Positions 35,416 to 44,861 of a stretch of DNA of 64,000 nucleotides are shown in pieces. The position numbers and the translations under genes are program-made. The stretch is taken from positions 186,001 to 250,000 of the forward strand of contig NZ_LNTU01000034.1 of the NCBI RefSeq assembly GCF_001558695.1, written 5' to 3'. How positions within the stretch are numbered: the first letter of the stretch is position 1; each line of letters starts with the position of its first letter. Source of the stretch: Paramesorhizobium deserti. GTDB taxonomy: Bacteria; Pseudomonadota; Alphaproteobacteria; Rhizobiales; Rhizobiaceae. The notes beneath the pieces were generated by a model. That model searched no databases. It had not been told where the DNA came from and was given only the letters and a program-made list of their open reading frames with translations.

Positions 35416-36210
35416 ATGTTTAACGGTATTACCTTTCTTGCTCCCATCATTATTCTGCTACTGGTCTTTCTCGCGGCCGCCATCAAGATCCTCCGGGAAT
35501 ATGAGCGTGGCGTCGTATTTACACTTGGACGTTTCACCGGAGTGAAAGGTCCCGGCCTCATCATCCTGATCCCGTTCATTCAGCAGATGCTGCGCGTCGA
35601 TCTCAGGACGTTGGTGCTCGATGTGCCGAGCCAGGACGTGATTTCGAAAGATAATGTCTCGGTGCGGGTGAACGCCGTCCTCTATTTCCGTGTCATCGAT
35701 CCCGAACGGGCGACCATCCAGGTTGAAGACTTCATGGCGGCGACGAGCCAACTCGCCCAGACGACGTTGCGCTCGGTGCTCGGCAAGCATGACCTCGACG
35801 AAATGCTGGCCGAACGTGACAAGCTCAACAGTGACATTCAGGAGATCCTCGACGCCCAGACCGACGCCTGGGGCATCAAGGTCGCCAATGTCGAGATCAA
35901 GCATGTCGACATCAATGAATCCATGGTGCGCGCCATCGCCCGCCAGGCGGAAGCCGAGCGCGAACGCCGCGCCAAGGTGATCAATGCCGAAGGCGAGGAA
36001 CAGGCGGCACAGAAGCTTTTGGAGGCCGCCAATATCCTGAGTCAGCGGCCGGAAGCGATGCAATTGCGCTATCTCAGCACGCTGAACGTTATTGCCGGAG
36101 AGAAGAATTCGACCATCATCTTCCCCTTCCCCATGGAGCTTGGCGATTTCTTCAAGCAGGCTGCGGCCGCAACCACCCCGACGAAGCCCTCCACCAGATC
36201 CGCTAAATAG
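35416..36210 (+). CDS. Slipin/stomatin-like SPFH-domain membrane protein
   Basis: A 264-residue protein with an N-terminal membrane hairpin (residues 4-22), then [22 protein letters not shown] and [31 protein letters not shown], the SPFH core. The coiled-coil part is [20 protein letters not shown]. Such proteins oligomerise in membrane microdomains and are paired with NfeD proteases. GGAGG precedes the ATG, 54 bases after the NfeD stop, so the two form an operon. Confidence 0.95.
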   Translation: MFNGITFLAPIIILLLVFLAAAIKILREYERGVVFTLGRFTGVKGPGLIILIPFIQQMLRVDLRTLVLDVPSQDVISKDNVSVRVNAVLYFRVIDPERATIQVEDFMAATSQLAQTTLRSVLGKHDLDEMLAERDKLNSDIQEILDAQTDAWGIKVANVEIKHVDINESMVRAIARQAEAERERRAKVINAEGEEQAAQKLLEAANILSQRPEAMQLRYLSTLNVIAGEKNSTIIFPFPMELGDFFKQAAAATTPTKPSTRSAK

Positions 36211-36266
36211 TCTGGTCATGGGCCTGCGCCCGATGCAAGAATGAGCGCAACAGAGGGAGGGTGGAT

Positions 36267-37433
36267 ATGAGTGAGACATTCGTGATCGCGCAGGGCGGCG
36301 GCCCGACAGCCGTGATCAACCAGACGCTGGCGGGAACGGTCATCGAGGCGCGACGCCGCTATCCGGGTGCGCGCGTACTCGGCGCCCGCCATGGCGTGCG
36401 CGGCATCCGAGACGGCGATTTCGTCGATCTTTCGGCGCTATCAGACGAGGAATTGAAGCGCATCGCGGCAACTCCCAGCGCCGCGCTCGGCAGCACCCGC
36501 GACAAGCCCGATACTGCCTATTGCGAAACGATCCTGAAGGGCCTGCGCCAGGCGGGCGCGACCGCGTTCGTCTATATCGGGGGGAATGATACCGCCGGAA
36601 CCCAACAGATTCTCGCCGAAGCCGCCACCGGCGATATTGCCTTCGTCCATGCACCCAAAACCATCGACAATGATCTGGTCGAGAACGACCACACGCCGGG
36701 TTTCATATCCGCTGCCGAATTCGTCGCCGGCGCATTTCTCAGCATCGACCTCGATTTCCGGGCACTGCCCGGCATCTATGTCGGCATCGTCATGGGCCGA
36801 CACGCGGGTTTTCTCACGGCCGCATCTGCTGCCTGGCGACAGGACGATGAAAGCGCTCCGCATCTCGTCTATGTGCCCGAGCGCGCCTTTTCGGCGACGC
36901 GGTTCGTCGATGATGTGCGCGCCGTCGTGAGCCGTCATGGCCGCTGTGTCGTGGCAATGTCTGAAGGGGTTGCCACTGAAGACGGCCGCCCGCTGGTGGA
37001 AAGCCTCGTCCCGGCCGACAGGCTCGAACGCGACGCGCATGGCAATATCCAGCTTTCCGGCGGCGATCTCGGAATGGCGGTCGAACAGCTCCTGAAGGAT
37101 GGTCTGCCCGGCACACGCGCTCGTGTTGATACATTCGGCTATCTGCCGCGCGGCAACATCGCCACCATCAACCCGACGGATGCGCGCGAGGCCTTCGAGG
37201 CAGGCGTTTTCGCAGTCGAGGCGGCAGCACGCGGCGGTGGCTCCGTCGCCCTGCAATATGGAAACGGCGCAACGCTTCCACGGCTCGTTCCGCTCGCCGA
37301 GGTCGCCGGAAAGACGCGACATATGCCCGACGATTTCCTGATGCCGGAGGCCAATCAGGTCTCGCCTCAATGCATGACCTATCTCAAGCGATTGCTGCCC
37401 AAGCGCTTCGATCCGGCAAAGTCGTTCGTTTAA
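36267..37433 (+). CDS. 6-phosphofructokinase, pyrophosphate-dependent type
   Basis: A 388-residue phosphofructokinase-family enzyme. The donor-site motif GGNDT (105-109) carries Asp where ATP enzymes have Gly, and PKTIDND (130-136) has the Lys that marks PPi users, where ATP enzymes read PGTIDND. MGRHAGF (176-182) is the sugar-phosphate site. These two determinants predict PPi as phosphoryl donor and a reversible reaction. The ATG at 36267 follows GGGAGGG; an in-frame GTG at 36261 overlaps that site and is less likely. It is 56 bases after the slipin gene and may be cotranscribed with it. Confidence 0.92.
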   Translation: MSETFVIAQGGGPTAVINQTLAGTVIEARRRYPGARVLGARHGVRGIRDGDFVDLSALSDEELKRIAATPSAALGSTRDKPDTAYCETILKGLRQAGATAFVYIGGNDTAGTQQILAEAATGDIAFVHAPKTIDNDLVENDHTPGFISAAEFVAGAFLSIDLDFRALPGIYVGIVMGRHAGFLTAASAAWRQDDESAPHLVYVPERAFSATRFVDDVRAVVSRHGRCVVAMSEGVATEDGRPLVESLVPADRLERDAHGNIQLSGGDLGMAVEQLLKDGLPGTRARVDTFGYLPRGNIATINPTDAREAFEAGVFAVEAAARGGGSVALQYGNGATLPRLVPLAEVAGKTRHMPDDFLMPEANQVSPQCMTYLKRLLPKRFDPAKSFV

Positions 37434-37543
37434 ATCCGCAGTGGCCGCAATCCCTTCGCCAAATGTTTAGGTTTTCATCGCGGCTGAGATAGCTTATCCT
37501 TCCAAAAAATAAGGCGAAAAGCCACATCAACCGGGAGGAACAC

Positions 37544-38668
37544 ATGCCAAGTGGAGAAATTTCACGTCGTAAATTCTTGCGTAATTCTACGGTTGCAGCG
37601 TCTGCTGCCGCCGGAACCTTGTCTGCGCCTGCAGTTTTGGCGCAGTCACCCATCACCATCAAGATGCAGACCTCATGGCCGGCATCGGATATCTGGATGG
37701 ACTTTGCCCGCCAATATGTAGAACGGGTCCAGCGCATGTCCGGAAACCGGATCAAGATCGATCTTTTGCCGGCTGGCGCAGTGGTCGGTGCCTTTCAGGT
37801 GCTCGACGGCGTCAATGACGGTGTTCTCGATGCCGCCCATACCGTTCCGGTCTACTGGTACGGCAAGCACAAGGCAGCCTCGCTCTTCGGCACCGGTCCG
37901 GTCTTCGGCGGCAGCGCGACGACCATGCTCGGCTGGTTCTATGCCGGCGGTGGCAAGGAGTTTTACCGCGAGCTGACGCAGGATATCCTGGGCCTCAACG
38001 TCTACGGCTTTTACGGCTTTCCCATGCCGGCACAGCCATTCGGCTGGTTCAAGAAGCCGGTTGAGACTGTCCAGGACATACAGGGTTTCAAATACCGCAC
38101 CGTCGGGCTCGCCGCCGACCTCATGCAGAAAATGGGCATGAGCGTCGCCCAGCTTCCGGGCGGCGAGATCGTGCCGGCCATGGAGCGCGGCGTCATCGAC
38201 GCCTTCGAATTCAACAATCCGTCGTCGGATTTGCGCTTCGGTTCAGCGGATGTCGCCAAGAACTACATGCTGTCTTCCTATCACCAGGCGAGTGAATCCT
38301 TTGAATTCCTGTTCAACAAGGATTTCTTCGACGGCCTTCCCGACGATCTGCAAGCCATCCTTGAATATGGCGTGGAGGCGGCGAGCACCTCTAACACGGC
38401 TCTCGCTTTGGACAGTTATTCCAGCGATCTGGAGAAGCTGCAGAACGAGCACGGCGTTGCCGTGCACCGGACCTCGAAGGAGATCCTCGACGCTCAGCTC
38501 AAGGCGTGGGACGAGCTCATTCCCATGCTCGAAGAGGACGAATACATGAAACGTGTCCTCGATAGCCAGCGCGAGTGGGTCGACCGCGTCGTCTTCTACG
38601 AACTGATGAATTCGCCTGATCTGGCTTTGGCCTACGAGCATTATTTCCCCGGAAAGCTGAAGCTCTAG
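37544..38668 (+). CDS. TRAP transporter substrate-binding protein (DctP-type)
   Basis: A 374-residue binding protein and first gene of a complete TRAP operon. It has a Tat-type signal (SRRKFLRNS with Ala-rich h-region and AVLAQS cut site, residues 7-36). The mature part starts PITIKMQTSWPASDIWMDFA and contains VQDIQGFKYRTVGLAADLMQ and ERGVIDAFEFNNPSSDL, a layout seen in binding proteins for 2-oxo acids and similar carboxylates. GGGAGGA lies just before the ATG. Confidence 0.94.
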   Translation: MPSGEISRRKFLRNSTVAASAAAGTLSAPAVLAQSPITIKMQTSWPASDIWMDFARQYVERVQRMSGNRIKIDLLPAGAVVGAFQVLDGVNDGVLDAAHTVPVYWYGKHKAASLFGTGPVFGGSATTMLGWFYAGGGKEFYRELTQDILGLNVYGFYGFPMPAQPFGWFKKPVETVQDIQGFKYRTVGLAADLMQKMGMSVAQLPGGEIVPAMERGVIDAFEFNNPSSDLRFGSADVAKNYMLSSYHQASESFEFLFNKDFFDGLPDDLQAILEYGVEAASTSNTALALDSYSSDLEKLQNEHGVAVHRTSKEILDAQLKAWDELIPMLEEDEYMKRVLDSQREWVDRVVFYELMNSPDLALAYEHYFPGKLKL

Positions 38669-38743
38669 TTCCGGGAATCCGACACATCGCAATCCGGCGG
38701 CTTCGGCCGCCGGTAAGCTCCCGCAAGTGGTCAGGATTTTTGC

Positions 38744-39364
38744 ATGCTTGGCTATATCAGGTTCGCCGATCGCCTTTCGGCCTGGTTCGGAAAAGCCTTC
38801 GCCTGGTGCGTGGTGATCATGACGATCGGCGTCGGCTACGAAGTTTTCGTCCGCTACGTGCTGAACCGCCCCACCGCCTGGGCGTTCGATCTCAGCTACA
38901 TCATGTACGGCACCATGTTCATGATGGCCGGGGCATATACGCTCTCCCGCGACGGCCATGTGCGTGGCGATTTCGTCTATCGCCTCTGGAAACCCACCAC
39001 CCAGGCGAAAGTGGAGCTTGTGCTCTATGTTCTCTTCTTCTTCCCCGGCATCCTGGCGCTGATCTTCGCCGGCTGGCGGTATGCGAGCAGATCCTGGCGC
39101 TATTTCGAATCGAGCTCGATGAGCCCGGCGAACATTCCGATATTCCAGTTCAAATCCGTCATCGTGGCTGCCGGAATTCTGCTCCTGATCCAGGGTATCG
39201 CGCAGGTGCTCCGCTGCATCGTGACCATCCGGACCGGCGAGTGGCCCAGGCACGAAGAAGACGTGGAGGAACTTGAAAAAATCCTCCTGAAGGAGGGGGC
39301 TGCGGCGCTGCGTCATGGCGACGAAGCCGTCGACATCGTCATACCGGGGGAGAAAAGGCCGTGA
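38744..39364 (+). CDS. TRAP transporter small permease (DctQ-type)
   Basis: A 206-residue membrane protein with four hydrophobic segments: residues 16-40 (FAWCVVIMTIGVGYEVFVRY), 46-68, 87-107 and 131-150. The conserved DctQ run VRYVLNRPTAWAFDLS is present. The C-terminal 50 residues are acidic. It overlaps the large permease by 4 bases (GTGA), consistent with tight coupling of the two membrane subunits. Confidence 0.92.
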   Translation: MLGYIRFADRLSAWFGKAFAWCVVIMTIGVGYEVFVRYVLNRPTAWAFDLSYIMYGTMFMMAGAYTLSRDGHVRGDFVYRLWKPTTQAKVELVLYVLFFFPGILALIFAGWRYASRSWRYFESSSMSPANIPIFQFKSVIVAAGILLLIQGIAQVLRCIVTIRTGEWPRHEEDVEELEKILLKEGAAALRHGDEAVDIVIPGEKRP

Positions 39365-40779
39365 CCGATCCGCAAGTCGCGGTGGCGATGCTTGGCATCT
39401 TCATCTTCATTATCATGCTCGGCTTTCCCATCGCCTTCACCTTGATGGCTATGGGCATCGGCTTTGGCTATTACGCCTATTTCGACGCCGGCCGAATGTG
39501 GGTGCCGTACCGGCGCGCTCTGGAACAGGATGCCGATACGCTGACCCTGGTCCAGCACTGGATCGGCGGGTTCTTCAACAACAGGATATTCGACCTGTTC
39601 GTCAACCAGACCTATTCGGTGATGGCCAATGACGTTTTGACGGCCGTACCGCTGTTCCTCTTCATGGGGTATATCGTGGAACGGGCGAACATCGTCGATA
39701 AGCTCTTTCACACGCTCAGCATTGCCACCCGCCGCATCCCGGGCTCCATGGCCGTTGCCGCGCTTATCACCTGCGCGCTGTTCGCCACCGCCACCGGCAT
39801 CGTCGGCGCGGTCGTGACGCTCATGGGCCTTCTGGCCTTTCCGGCCATGCTGAAAGCGCGCTACGATACGCGGTTTGCATCCGGCGTCATCTGTGCCGGC
39901 GGAACGCTTGGCATCCTCATACCGCCATCGATCATGCTGATCGTCTATGCCGCGACATCGGGCGTTTCCATCGTGCGGCTCTACGCCGGAGCCCTGCTTC
40001 CGGGCCTGCTGCTGGCCGGGCTCTACCTCGTCTATATCGTCGTGCGCGCCACGCTTCAGCCGTCGCTTGCGCCACGGCCCGAAGAACCGGAAGAGAAAAT
40101 CCCGGTAATGAAGCTCTTCTGGATGCTTGCGACATCCTTTCTGCCGCTTGCCGTGCTCATCCTGTCGGTGTTGGGCGCGATCCTCTTCGGCCTGGCCACA
40201 CCGTCGGAAGCCGCGGCCATCGGAGCACTCGGCGGCCTCGTGCTGGCAATGGCCTATCGTGCGCTGACATGGACGCGATTGCGGGAATCCGTTTATCTCA
40301 CGGTGCGTACGACGGCCATGGTCTGCTGGCTCTTCGTCGGTTCCTGGACGTTTTCCTCCGTTTTTTCCTATCTCGGCGGCGAGCAGGTCGTCAGCGAGTT
40401 CGTCCGTGGGCTGGACCTCACACCGCTGCAGTTCCTGCTGCTGGCGCAGCTGATCATTTTCCTCCTGGGCTGGCCGCTGGAATGGTCGGAGATCATCATC
40501 ATCTTCGTGCCGATCTTCCTGCCGCTTCTGCCGCATTTCGGCGTCGATCCGCTGTTCTTCGGCATTCTGATCGCGCTCAATCTGCAGACGTCGTTCCTCA
40601 CCCCGCCCATGGCGATGTCGGCCTATTATCTCAAGGGTATCGCTCCGCCACACGTGCATCTCATCGAAATCTTCCGCGGCTCGATGCCCTATCTGGCCAT
40701 GGTCCTGCTCTCGATGGTCATCCTCTATGTATATCCCGATATCGCCTATTGGCTGCCGCGGGTGATCTATGGCCGGTGA
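39361..40779 (+). CDS. TRAP transporter large permease (DctM-type)
   Basis: A 472-residue, roughly twelve-segment permease, close to family length. It has ATATGIVGAVVTLMGLLAFP, GTLGILIPPSIMLIVYAATS (the ion/substrate helical hairpin) and LLGWPLEWSEIIIIFVPIFL. The start is GTG at 39361, overlapping the small permease stop and preceded by GGGGGAGAAAAGG. With the two genes upstream it makes a self-contained carboxylate importer. Confidence 0.95.
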   Translation: MTDPQVAVAMLGIFIFIIMLGFPIAFTLMAMGIGFGYYAYFDAGRMWVPYRRALEQDADTLTLVQHWIGGFFNNRIFDLFVNQTYSVMANDVLTAVPLFLFMGYIVERANIVDKLFHTLSIATRRIPGSMAVAALITCALFATATGIVGAVVTLMGLLAFPAMLKARYDTRFASGVICAGGTLGILIPPSIMLIVYAATSGVSIVRLYAGALLPGLLLAGLYLVYIVVRATLQPSLAPRPEEPEEKIPVMKLFWMLATSFLPLAVLILSVLGAILFGLATPSEAAAIGALGGLVLAMAYRALTWTRLRESVYLTVRTTAMVCWLFVGSWTFSSVFSYLGGEQVVSEFVRGLDLTPLQFLLLAQLIIFLLGWPLEWSEIIIIFVPIFLPLLPHFGVDPLFFGILIALNLQTSFLTPPMAMSAYYLKGIAPPHVHLIEIFRGSMPYLAMVLLSMVILYVYPDIAYWLPRVIYGR

Positions 40780-40815
40780 TGAAATCCAAAAACCGCAGCG
40801 CGGAAAGGATCGGAA

Positions 40816-40983
40816 ATGACGATGAACAGGATCATTGCCCTGGCAGCGCTTTTGACTTTTGCGGCCTTCATTGGCATCATCGCCTTCCGCGTCCGGTCAC
40901 TTGACCTTACGATCGTTTCGGTTATCGGCGTCGGCTTGGCGAGCTGGGATTTCTGGCGGCAGCTCTTTCCCCGGAAGCGATAG
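40816..40983 (+). CDS. 55-residue membrane protein
   Basis: A short frame starting at ATG 40816 (GGAAAGGATCGG just before) and ending at TAG 40983. It reads MTMNRIIALAALLTFAAFIG, then a charged RVRSLD turn, then a second hydrophobic stretch ending WDFWRQLFPRKR. Two short membrane segments and a basic C-terminus are evident. It lies 36 bases after the TRAP permease in the same direction. I believe similar tiny proteins occur in other Rhizobiales, but I cannot name a function. Confidence 0.65.
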   Translation: MTMNRIIALAALLTFAAFIGIIAFRVRSLDLTIVSVIGVGLASWDFWRQLFPRKR

Positions 40984-40995
40984 GGGCCAATCCGT

Positions 40996-41673
40996 TCATG
41001 GTTCGGCGACCCTCCCGTCGACCAGATGGATGCGGCGATCCATCCGTGCGGCCATGTCCATGTCATGGGTGACGGCGATGACGGTCTTGTTACGTTCGCG
41101 CACCAGCGTTTCGAGAATATGGAACACTTGCTCCGAACTCTTGGTATCAAGACTGCCTGTCGGCTCGTCCGCCAGCACGATCGGCGGATCGTTGGCAAGC
41201 GACCGGGCGACGGCGACGCGCTGGCGCTGACCGCCGGAAAGCTGGTCCGGCCGCTTGTCGAGATGGCCGGCGAGTCCCAGCGATTCCAATAGCTCCGTCG
41301 CTCTTGCACGCATCTGCGATCGCGATAATCGCCCCAGCTTGCGCATCGGGATTTCGACATTCTCGCGCACCGTGAATTCCGGCAGCAGGAAATGGAACTG
41401 GAAGACGAAGCCCAGCATCGCAAGACGGGTCCTCGCCCGCACCTCTTCGTCCATCGGGCCGGTGTCGCGTCCGCCGATCTTCAACGTGCCGCTCGTCGGC
41501 TGATCGAGAAGACCGAGCAGATAGAGAAGTGACGACTTTCCCGATCCGGACGGACCGGTGACGGCGACGAATTCCTTTTCGCCAACTGACAGCGACACGT
41601 CTTTCACCAGCGTCACCGGCACAATGGCCGGCAGGATGCGCGTGAGGTTTTCCGCTTCGATCAGCGTGCTCAT
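40996..41673 (-). CDS. LolD/MacB-type ABC exporter ATPase
   Basis: A 225-residue ATPase. Walker A is TGPSGSGKSSLLYLLG (about 38-53), the signature QLSGGQRQRVAVARSLANDP, and Walker B IVLADEPTGSLD. It belongs to the MacB/LolD group that powers FtsX-type permeases through mechanotransmission. It overlaps the permease stop by 4 bases (ATGA) and is the last gene of a three-gene exporter operon with the adaptor at 42919. Confidence 0.94.
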   Translation of the reverse strand: MSTLIEAENLTRILPAIVPVTLVKDVSLSVGEKEFVAVTGPSGSGKSSLLYLLGLLDQPTSGTLKIGGRDTGPMDEEVRARTRLAMLGFVFQFHFLLPEFTVRENVEIPMRKLGRLSRSQMRARATELLESLGLAGHLDKRPDQLSGGQRQRVAVARSLANDPPIVLADEPTGSLDTKSSEQVFHILETLVRERNKTVIAVTHDMDMAARMDRRIHLVDGRVAEP

Positions 41674-42911
41674 GTCGCGCCCCGGATGATATCGACGGGA
41701 TTGAGCTTCGCCGCCTTGCGGGCCGGCAGATAACCGGCCACCGCGGCTGAGGCAAGCGCGAAACCTGCGGCAAGCAGATAGTGCAGGAAGCTCCAGGCGA
41801 TCGGCAGCCGCGTCATCTCCTGTCCGGTGGTGGCGAGCTCGAACCGCACCTGCGCCAGTGCATAAACGAGCGTGAAGCCGAGCAGCCAGCCGATGAACGA
41901 TCCCGCAGCACCGATGGCAACGCCCTCGATCAGGAACAGACGCCGCATGTCGCCTTCGGCAAAGCCGAGCGACTTCATGATGGCGATGTCGCGCGCTTTT
42001 TCATGGGTGATGGTGGAGATGATATTGAAGATGCCGAAACCGGCGACGAGCATGATCGCGGCCACCACCGTGTACATGATGACATTGCGGATCACCAGCG
42101 CTTCCAGGATGGATTCATTCGCCTCCTGCCAGGCCTCGGCTTTGTAGCCGAGCTCGGCCTCCGCCCGCTTCGCCACGCCGGGCGCCGCATTGGGATCGGC
42201 GAGCTTGATGCGAATGTCATTGACCGCATTGGCCCGCTCGCTCAGGATCTGCGCGTTCTTCAGAAGCACATAGGCCTCGCCCTCGTCGCGTGCCGTAGTG
42301 CCGGTATGGAAGAGGCCGGCGATCTTGAAATTGCGTGACAGGCCGGTGGAGGATACCGCCGTGATCGTGTCGCCGAGACCGGCGCCGAGACGGGACGCCA
42401 TGGTATCGCCGATCAGTATGTTGTTGCCGCCAGCCGTCAGCCTGTCGAAGCTGCCTTGCACGAAATCGCCGACGATCGGCGACACGCCCCGTTCAGCGTC
42501 GGGATCGACGCCGATGATCGAGGCCCCGACATCGCGGCCGGAATAGCGGATAACGCCCTGCGCCTTCAGGCTCTCCGCCACCCGGCCCGGCACCCAGCCC
42601 CTCAGCCAGGTGAGCGCCGCCGTCGGATTGATGATACCGCGCCGATCCTCCCGTGGCCGCAGACCGGAAATAGCGACGGTTTCGAAGACATCCTCGGCCG
42701 GCTGGCGCGGCGGCGTGCGCCGCTCGTCGGTGATCTGCACATGCGGCATGGTGTTGACCAGCTGCTCGATGAAATCGTCCTGCCCCCCTTGCATCAGTGC
42801 CGCCATGGCGATCGAAAAGCCGACGCCCACCGCCACGCCCAGGATCGCCACGAGGGTCTGGCGTCCGCGTCCGACGATGTGGGTAAAGGCGATTTCGAGG
42901 ATGAGGCGCAT
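41670..42911 (-). CDS. FtsX/MacB-type ABC exporter permease
   Basis: A 413-residue protein of FtsX/LolC layout. One membrane segment lies near the N-terminus (residues 20-45). A large periplasmic MacB-like domain (about 50-260) follows, with GVDPDAERGVSPIVGDFVQGSF. Three membrane segments end the protein (YTVVAAIMLVAGFGIFNIIS, GAAGSFIGWLLGFTLVYAL and LLAAGFALASAAVAGYLPA). The MKSLGFAEGDMRRLFLIEG loop is typical. It works with the ATPase and adaptor in the same operon. Confidence 0.94.
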   Translation of the reverse strand: MRLILEIAFTHIVGRGRQTLVAILGVAVGVGFSIAMAALMQGGQDDFIEQLVNTMPHVQITDERRTPPRQPAEDVFETVAISGLRPREDRRGIINPTAALTWLRGWVPGRVAESLKAQGVIRYSGRDVGASIIGVDPDAERGVSPIVGDFVQGSFDRLTAGGNNILIGDTMASRLGAGLGDTITAVSSTGLSRNFKIAGLFHTGTTARDEGEAYVLLKNAQILSERANAVNDIRIKLADPNAAPGVAKRAEAELGYKAEAWQEANESILEALVIRNVIMYTVVAAIMLVAGFGIFNIISTITHEKARDIAIMKSLGFAEGDMRRLFLIEGVAIGAAGSFIGWLLGFTLVYALAQVRFELATTGQEMTRLPIAWSFLHYLLAAGFALASAAVAGYLPARKAAKLNPVDIIRGAT

Positions 42912-42918
42912 TCCCTTC

Positions 42919-43923
42919 TCACTCCCTCGCCAGCGTCACGCGCACGCCGTCGCCAAGATCCTCCGGAAAGGGCGATATGACGCGGGCATCAGGGGCAATG
43001 CCGGACAGGACCTCCACCTCCTGCAGGCCACGGATGCCGATATCGAGCTTCCGCTGCACGGCCCTGTCGCCTTCGACAACATAGACCTCGTCACCGCGAA
43101 GCGCGAGCGACGGCACAAGCAGCGCGTTTTCGGAAACCCGGATGACGATATTGACGTCAACCGACATGCCGATCATCAGCGGCGTATCATCAGGCAATTT
43201 GAGGCGAACCCGGTAGGTCTTGTTGACCGGATCACCCTTCGGCGTGATGCTGTCGACGACCGCCTCCAGCCTGCGGCTCGCAAACGCGTCAGAACGCAAC
43301 AGCGCCCGCTGGCCTACCTTGACGCGCGGAATATCCTCTTCATTGACATCGGCGATGACGAGGAGCGGCCTGGGCTGCCCGACCCAGAACAGTGCCGTTC
43401 CCGGCTCCGCGATCTCGCCCACCTCCGCGTCCCTGCGCAATACCACGCCGTTCGCCGGCGCCCGCAGGATATAGCTGTCAAGCCGCGCTTTCTGCCCGGC
43501 CACCAGCGCCTCGAGCTGCGCCACCTCGCTGCTCGCCCGGTCGAGCGCCTGCCTGCTTGCGGCGTTGCGGTCGGCAAGTACGGAAAGGCGCCGGTGTTCC
43601 TCTCGCGCTAGGCGCAGACGCGCTTCAAGCTCGTGCAGAGCCGATTCTGCCTCACTGGCATCGAGCCGGGCAAGCACCGCGCCCTTCTTCACCTGCTCTC
43701 CCTCGCAGTCGCATTCCTCGATGATGCGTTCACGCACGAGCGACGTCACCTTGGCCCAATTGCGCGGCTCGACCACACCACTGGCATAGACGATCTCGGC
43801 CGCCTCTCCCCGCTTAGGCGTAATCGTCGTGACCGGCGTCGGACGCTGCATATACCAATAGCCGCCACCGGCAAGCGCCAGAACTATGGCGACGACGGTT
43901 AATATCCGGAACATCCGCATCAT
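42919..43923 (-). CDS. Periplasmic adaptor (HlyD/RND-type membrane fusion protein)
   Basis: A 334-residue adaptor anchored by an N-terminal segment (residues 5-26). VVEPRNWAKVTSLVRERIIEECDCEGEQVKKG is the lipoyl half-motif region with a Cys pair. A helical hairpin (about 75-130, ESALHELEARLRLAREEHRR) follows, then the barrel and membrane-proximal domains. First gene of the operon that also encodes the FtsX-type permease and ATPase. It is divergent from the TetR gene over a perfect palindrome, so the exporter is probably induced by the TetR ligand. Confidence 0.93.
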   Translation of the reverse strand: MMRMFRILTVVAIVLALAGGGYWYMQRPTPVTTITPKRGEAAEIVYASGVVEPRNWAKVTSLVRERIIEECDCEGEQVKKGAVLARLDASEAESALHELEARLRLAREEHRRLSVLADRNAASRQALDRASSEVAQLEALVAGQKARLDSYILRAPANGVVLRRDAEVGEIAEPGTALFWVGQPRPLLVIADVNEEDIPRVKVGQRALLRSDAFASRRLEAVVDSITPKGDPVNKTYRVRLKLPDDTPLMIGMSVDVNIVIRVSENALLVPSLALRGDEVYVVEGDRAVQRKLDIGIRGLQEVEVLSGIAPDARVISPFPEDLGDGVRVTLARE

Positions 43924-43970
43924 CTTTCTCCGGCGGTAAAAACAGGGTCGCGAGTGCCCGGACTATAGCA

Positions 43971-43991
43971 ATAGACCGACGGTCGGTCTAT
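43971..43991. promoter_or_regulatory. TetR operator: perfect 10-bp palindrome
   Basis: ATAGACCGAC (43971-43980) and GTCGGTCTAT (43982-43991) are perfect inverted arms around one central G. The site lies in the 185-base gap between the divergent adaptor and TetR genes, 48 bases before the adaptor start. TAGACCG.CGGTCTA palindromes are a well-known TetR operator type, so joint repression of exporter and regulator is likely. Confidence 0.8.
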
Positions 43992-44108
43992 AATGGAAAC
44001 ACACGCCCGCAGAGGGGTGCGACGAAGTTGCCGCGATAAAGCGAATGTGCGTTTTCACCTGACCCGCACGGAAATAAGGATACGCATGCAATTTGAGGAT
44101 TCCTGCCC

Positions 44109-44798
44109 ATGATTCGTGTCGTCAAGGCACCCGAGGTGCGCCTGACCGAGCTGCTGGACTGCGCGCAGCGGCTGTTCTTCAGCCGGGGCTACGACAACAC
44201 GACCATCAACGACATCATTACGGAAGCAGGCTTGTCGAAAGGCGCCTTCTATCATTATTTCGCTTCGAAGGAGGCGCTTCTGGAAGCACTCGCCACCCGC
44301 ATGGCGCGCGACAGCGTGAAAGAGCTCGAGCCTCTCCTGGAAGACCTCGAACTCGATGCAATCGGCCGTCTCAACGCGTTTTTTGCCGGATCGCGGCGCC
44401 TGAAGGTCGAGATGGCGCCGCACATCCGCAACACATTCGAGGTGATCTTCCGCCCCGAGAACATCGTACTCTTCCACCGGATCGACCAGGCGGTGACGGC
44501 CGTCGTCACGCCGATTCTGGCCGCGCTTCTGGCCGAAGGGCACGAGGCGGGCATTCTCGATGCACCCGACCCGCAGGCCGTCGCCGAAATGCTGCTGCAG
44601 CTTCGCCTCATCCTCGGCCCGGTGATGCATAAGGCGCTGCTGCAGGCGAAGGACGGCAATGTTGATGAACCGGCCAGGGTGCTCGACGAACGGCTGCGCC
44701 TTTACGGCATCGCCATTGACCGCGTGCTGAAACTGCCAGACGGCACGATCAAGGTGGCCGAAGAAGGCTTCGCCCGCGCGCTGCTTGAGCCGGATTGA
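44109..44798 (+). CDS. TetR/AcrR-family regulator of the divergent exporter
   Basis: A 229-residue repressor. The helix-turn-helix is INDIITEAGLSKGAFYHYFASKEALL (about residues 36-61), and LLDCAQRLFFSRGYDNTTI is the usual first helix pair. The C-terminal ligand domain is helical. TGAGGA lies 9 bases before the ATG. It is divergent from the three-gene exporter and flanks the 21-base palindrome. The ligand is unknown, perhaps a hydrophobic toxic compound exported by the system. Confidence 0.94.
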   Translation: MIRVVKAPEVRLTELLDCAQRLFFSRGYDNTTINDIITEAGLSKGAFYHYFASKEALLEALATRMARDSVKELEPLLEDLELDAIGRLNAFFAGSRRLKVEMAPHIRNTFEVIFRPENIVLFHRIDQAVTAVVTPILAALLAEGHEAGILDAPDPQAVAEMLLQLRLILGPVMHKALLQAKDGNVDEPARVLDERLRLYGIAIDRVLKLPDGTIKVAEEGFARALLEPD

Positions 44799-44861
44799 AG
44801 AAGCCGGGGAGCCCGCCGCTGCAACCAACCATAACTAACGATCAGAGCAGGAGACTGAAGA

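Noticed and set aside
39313-40659. A 448-codon minus-strand frame
   Set aside because: Antisense of the TRAP large permease; charge-rich shadow without motifs.
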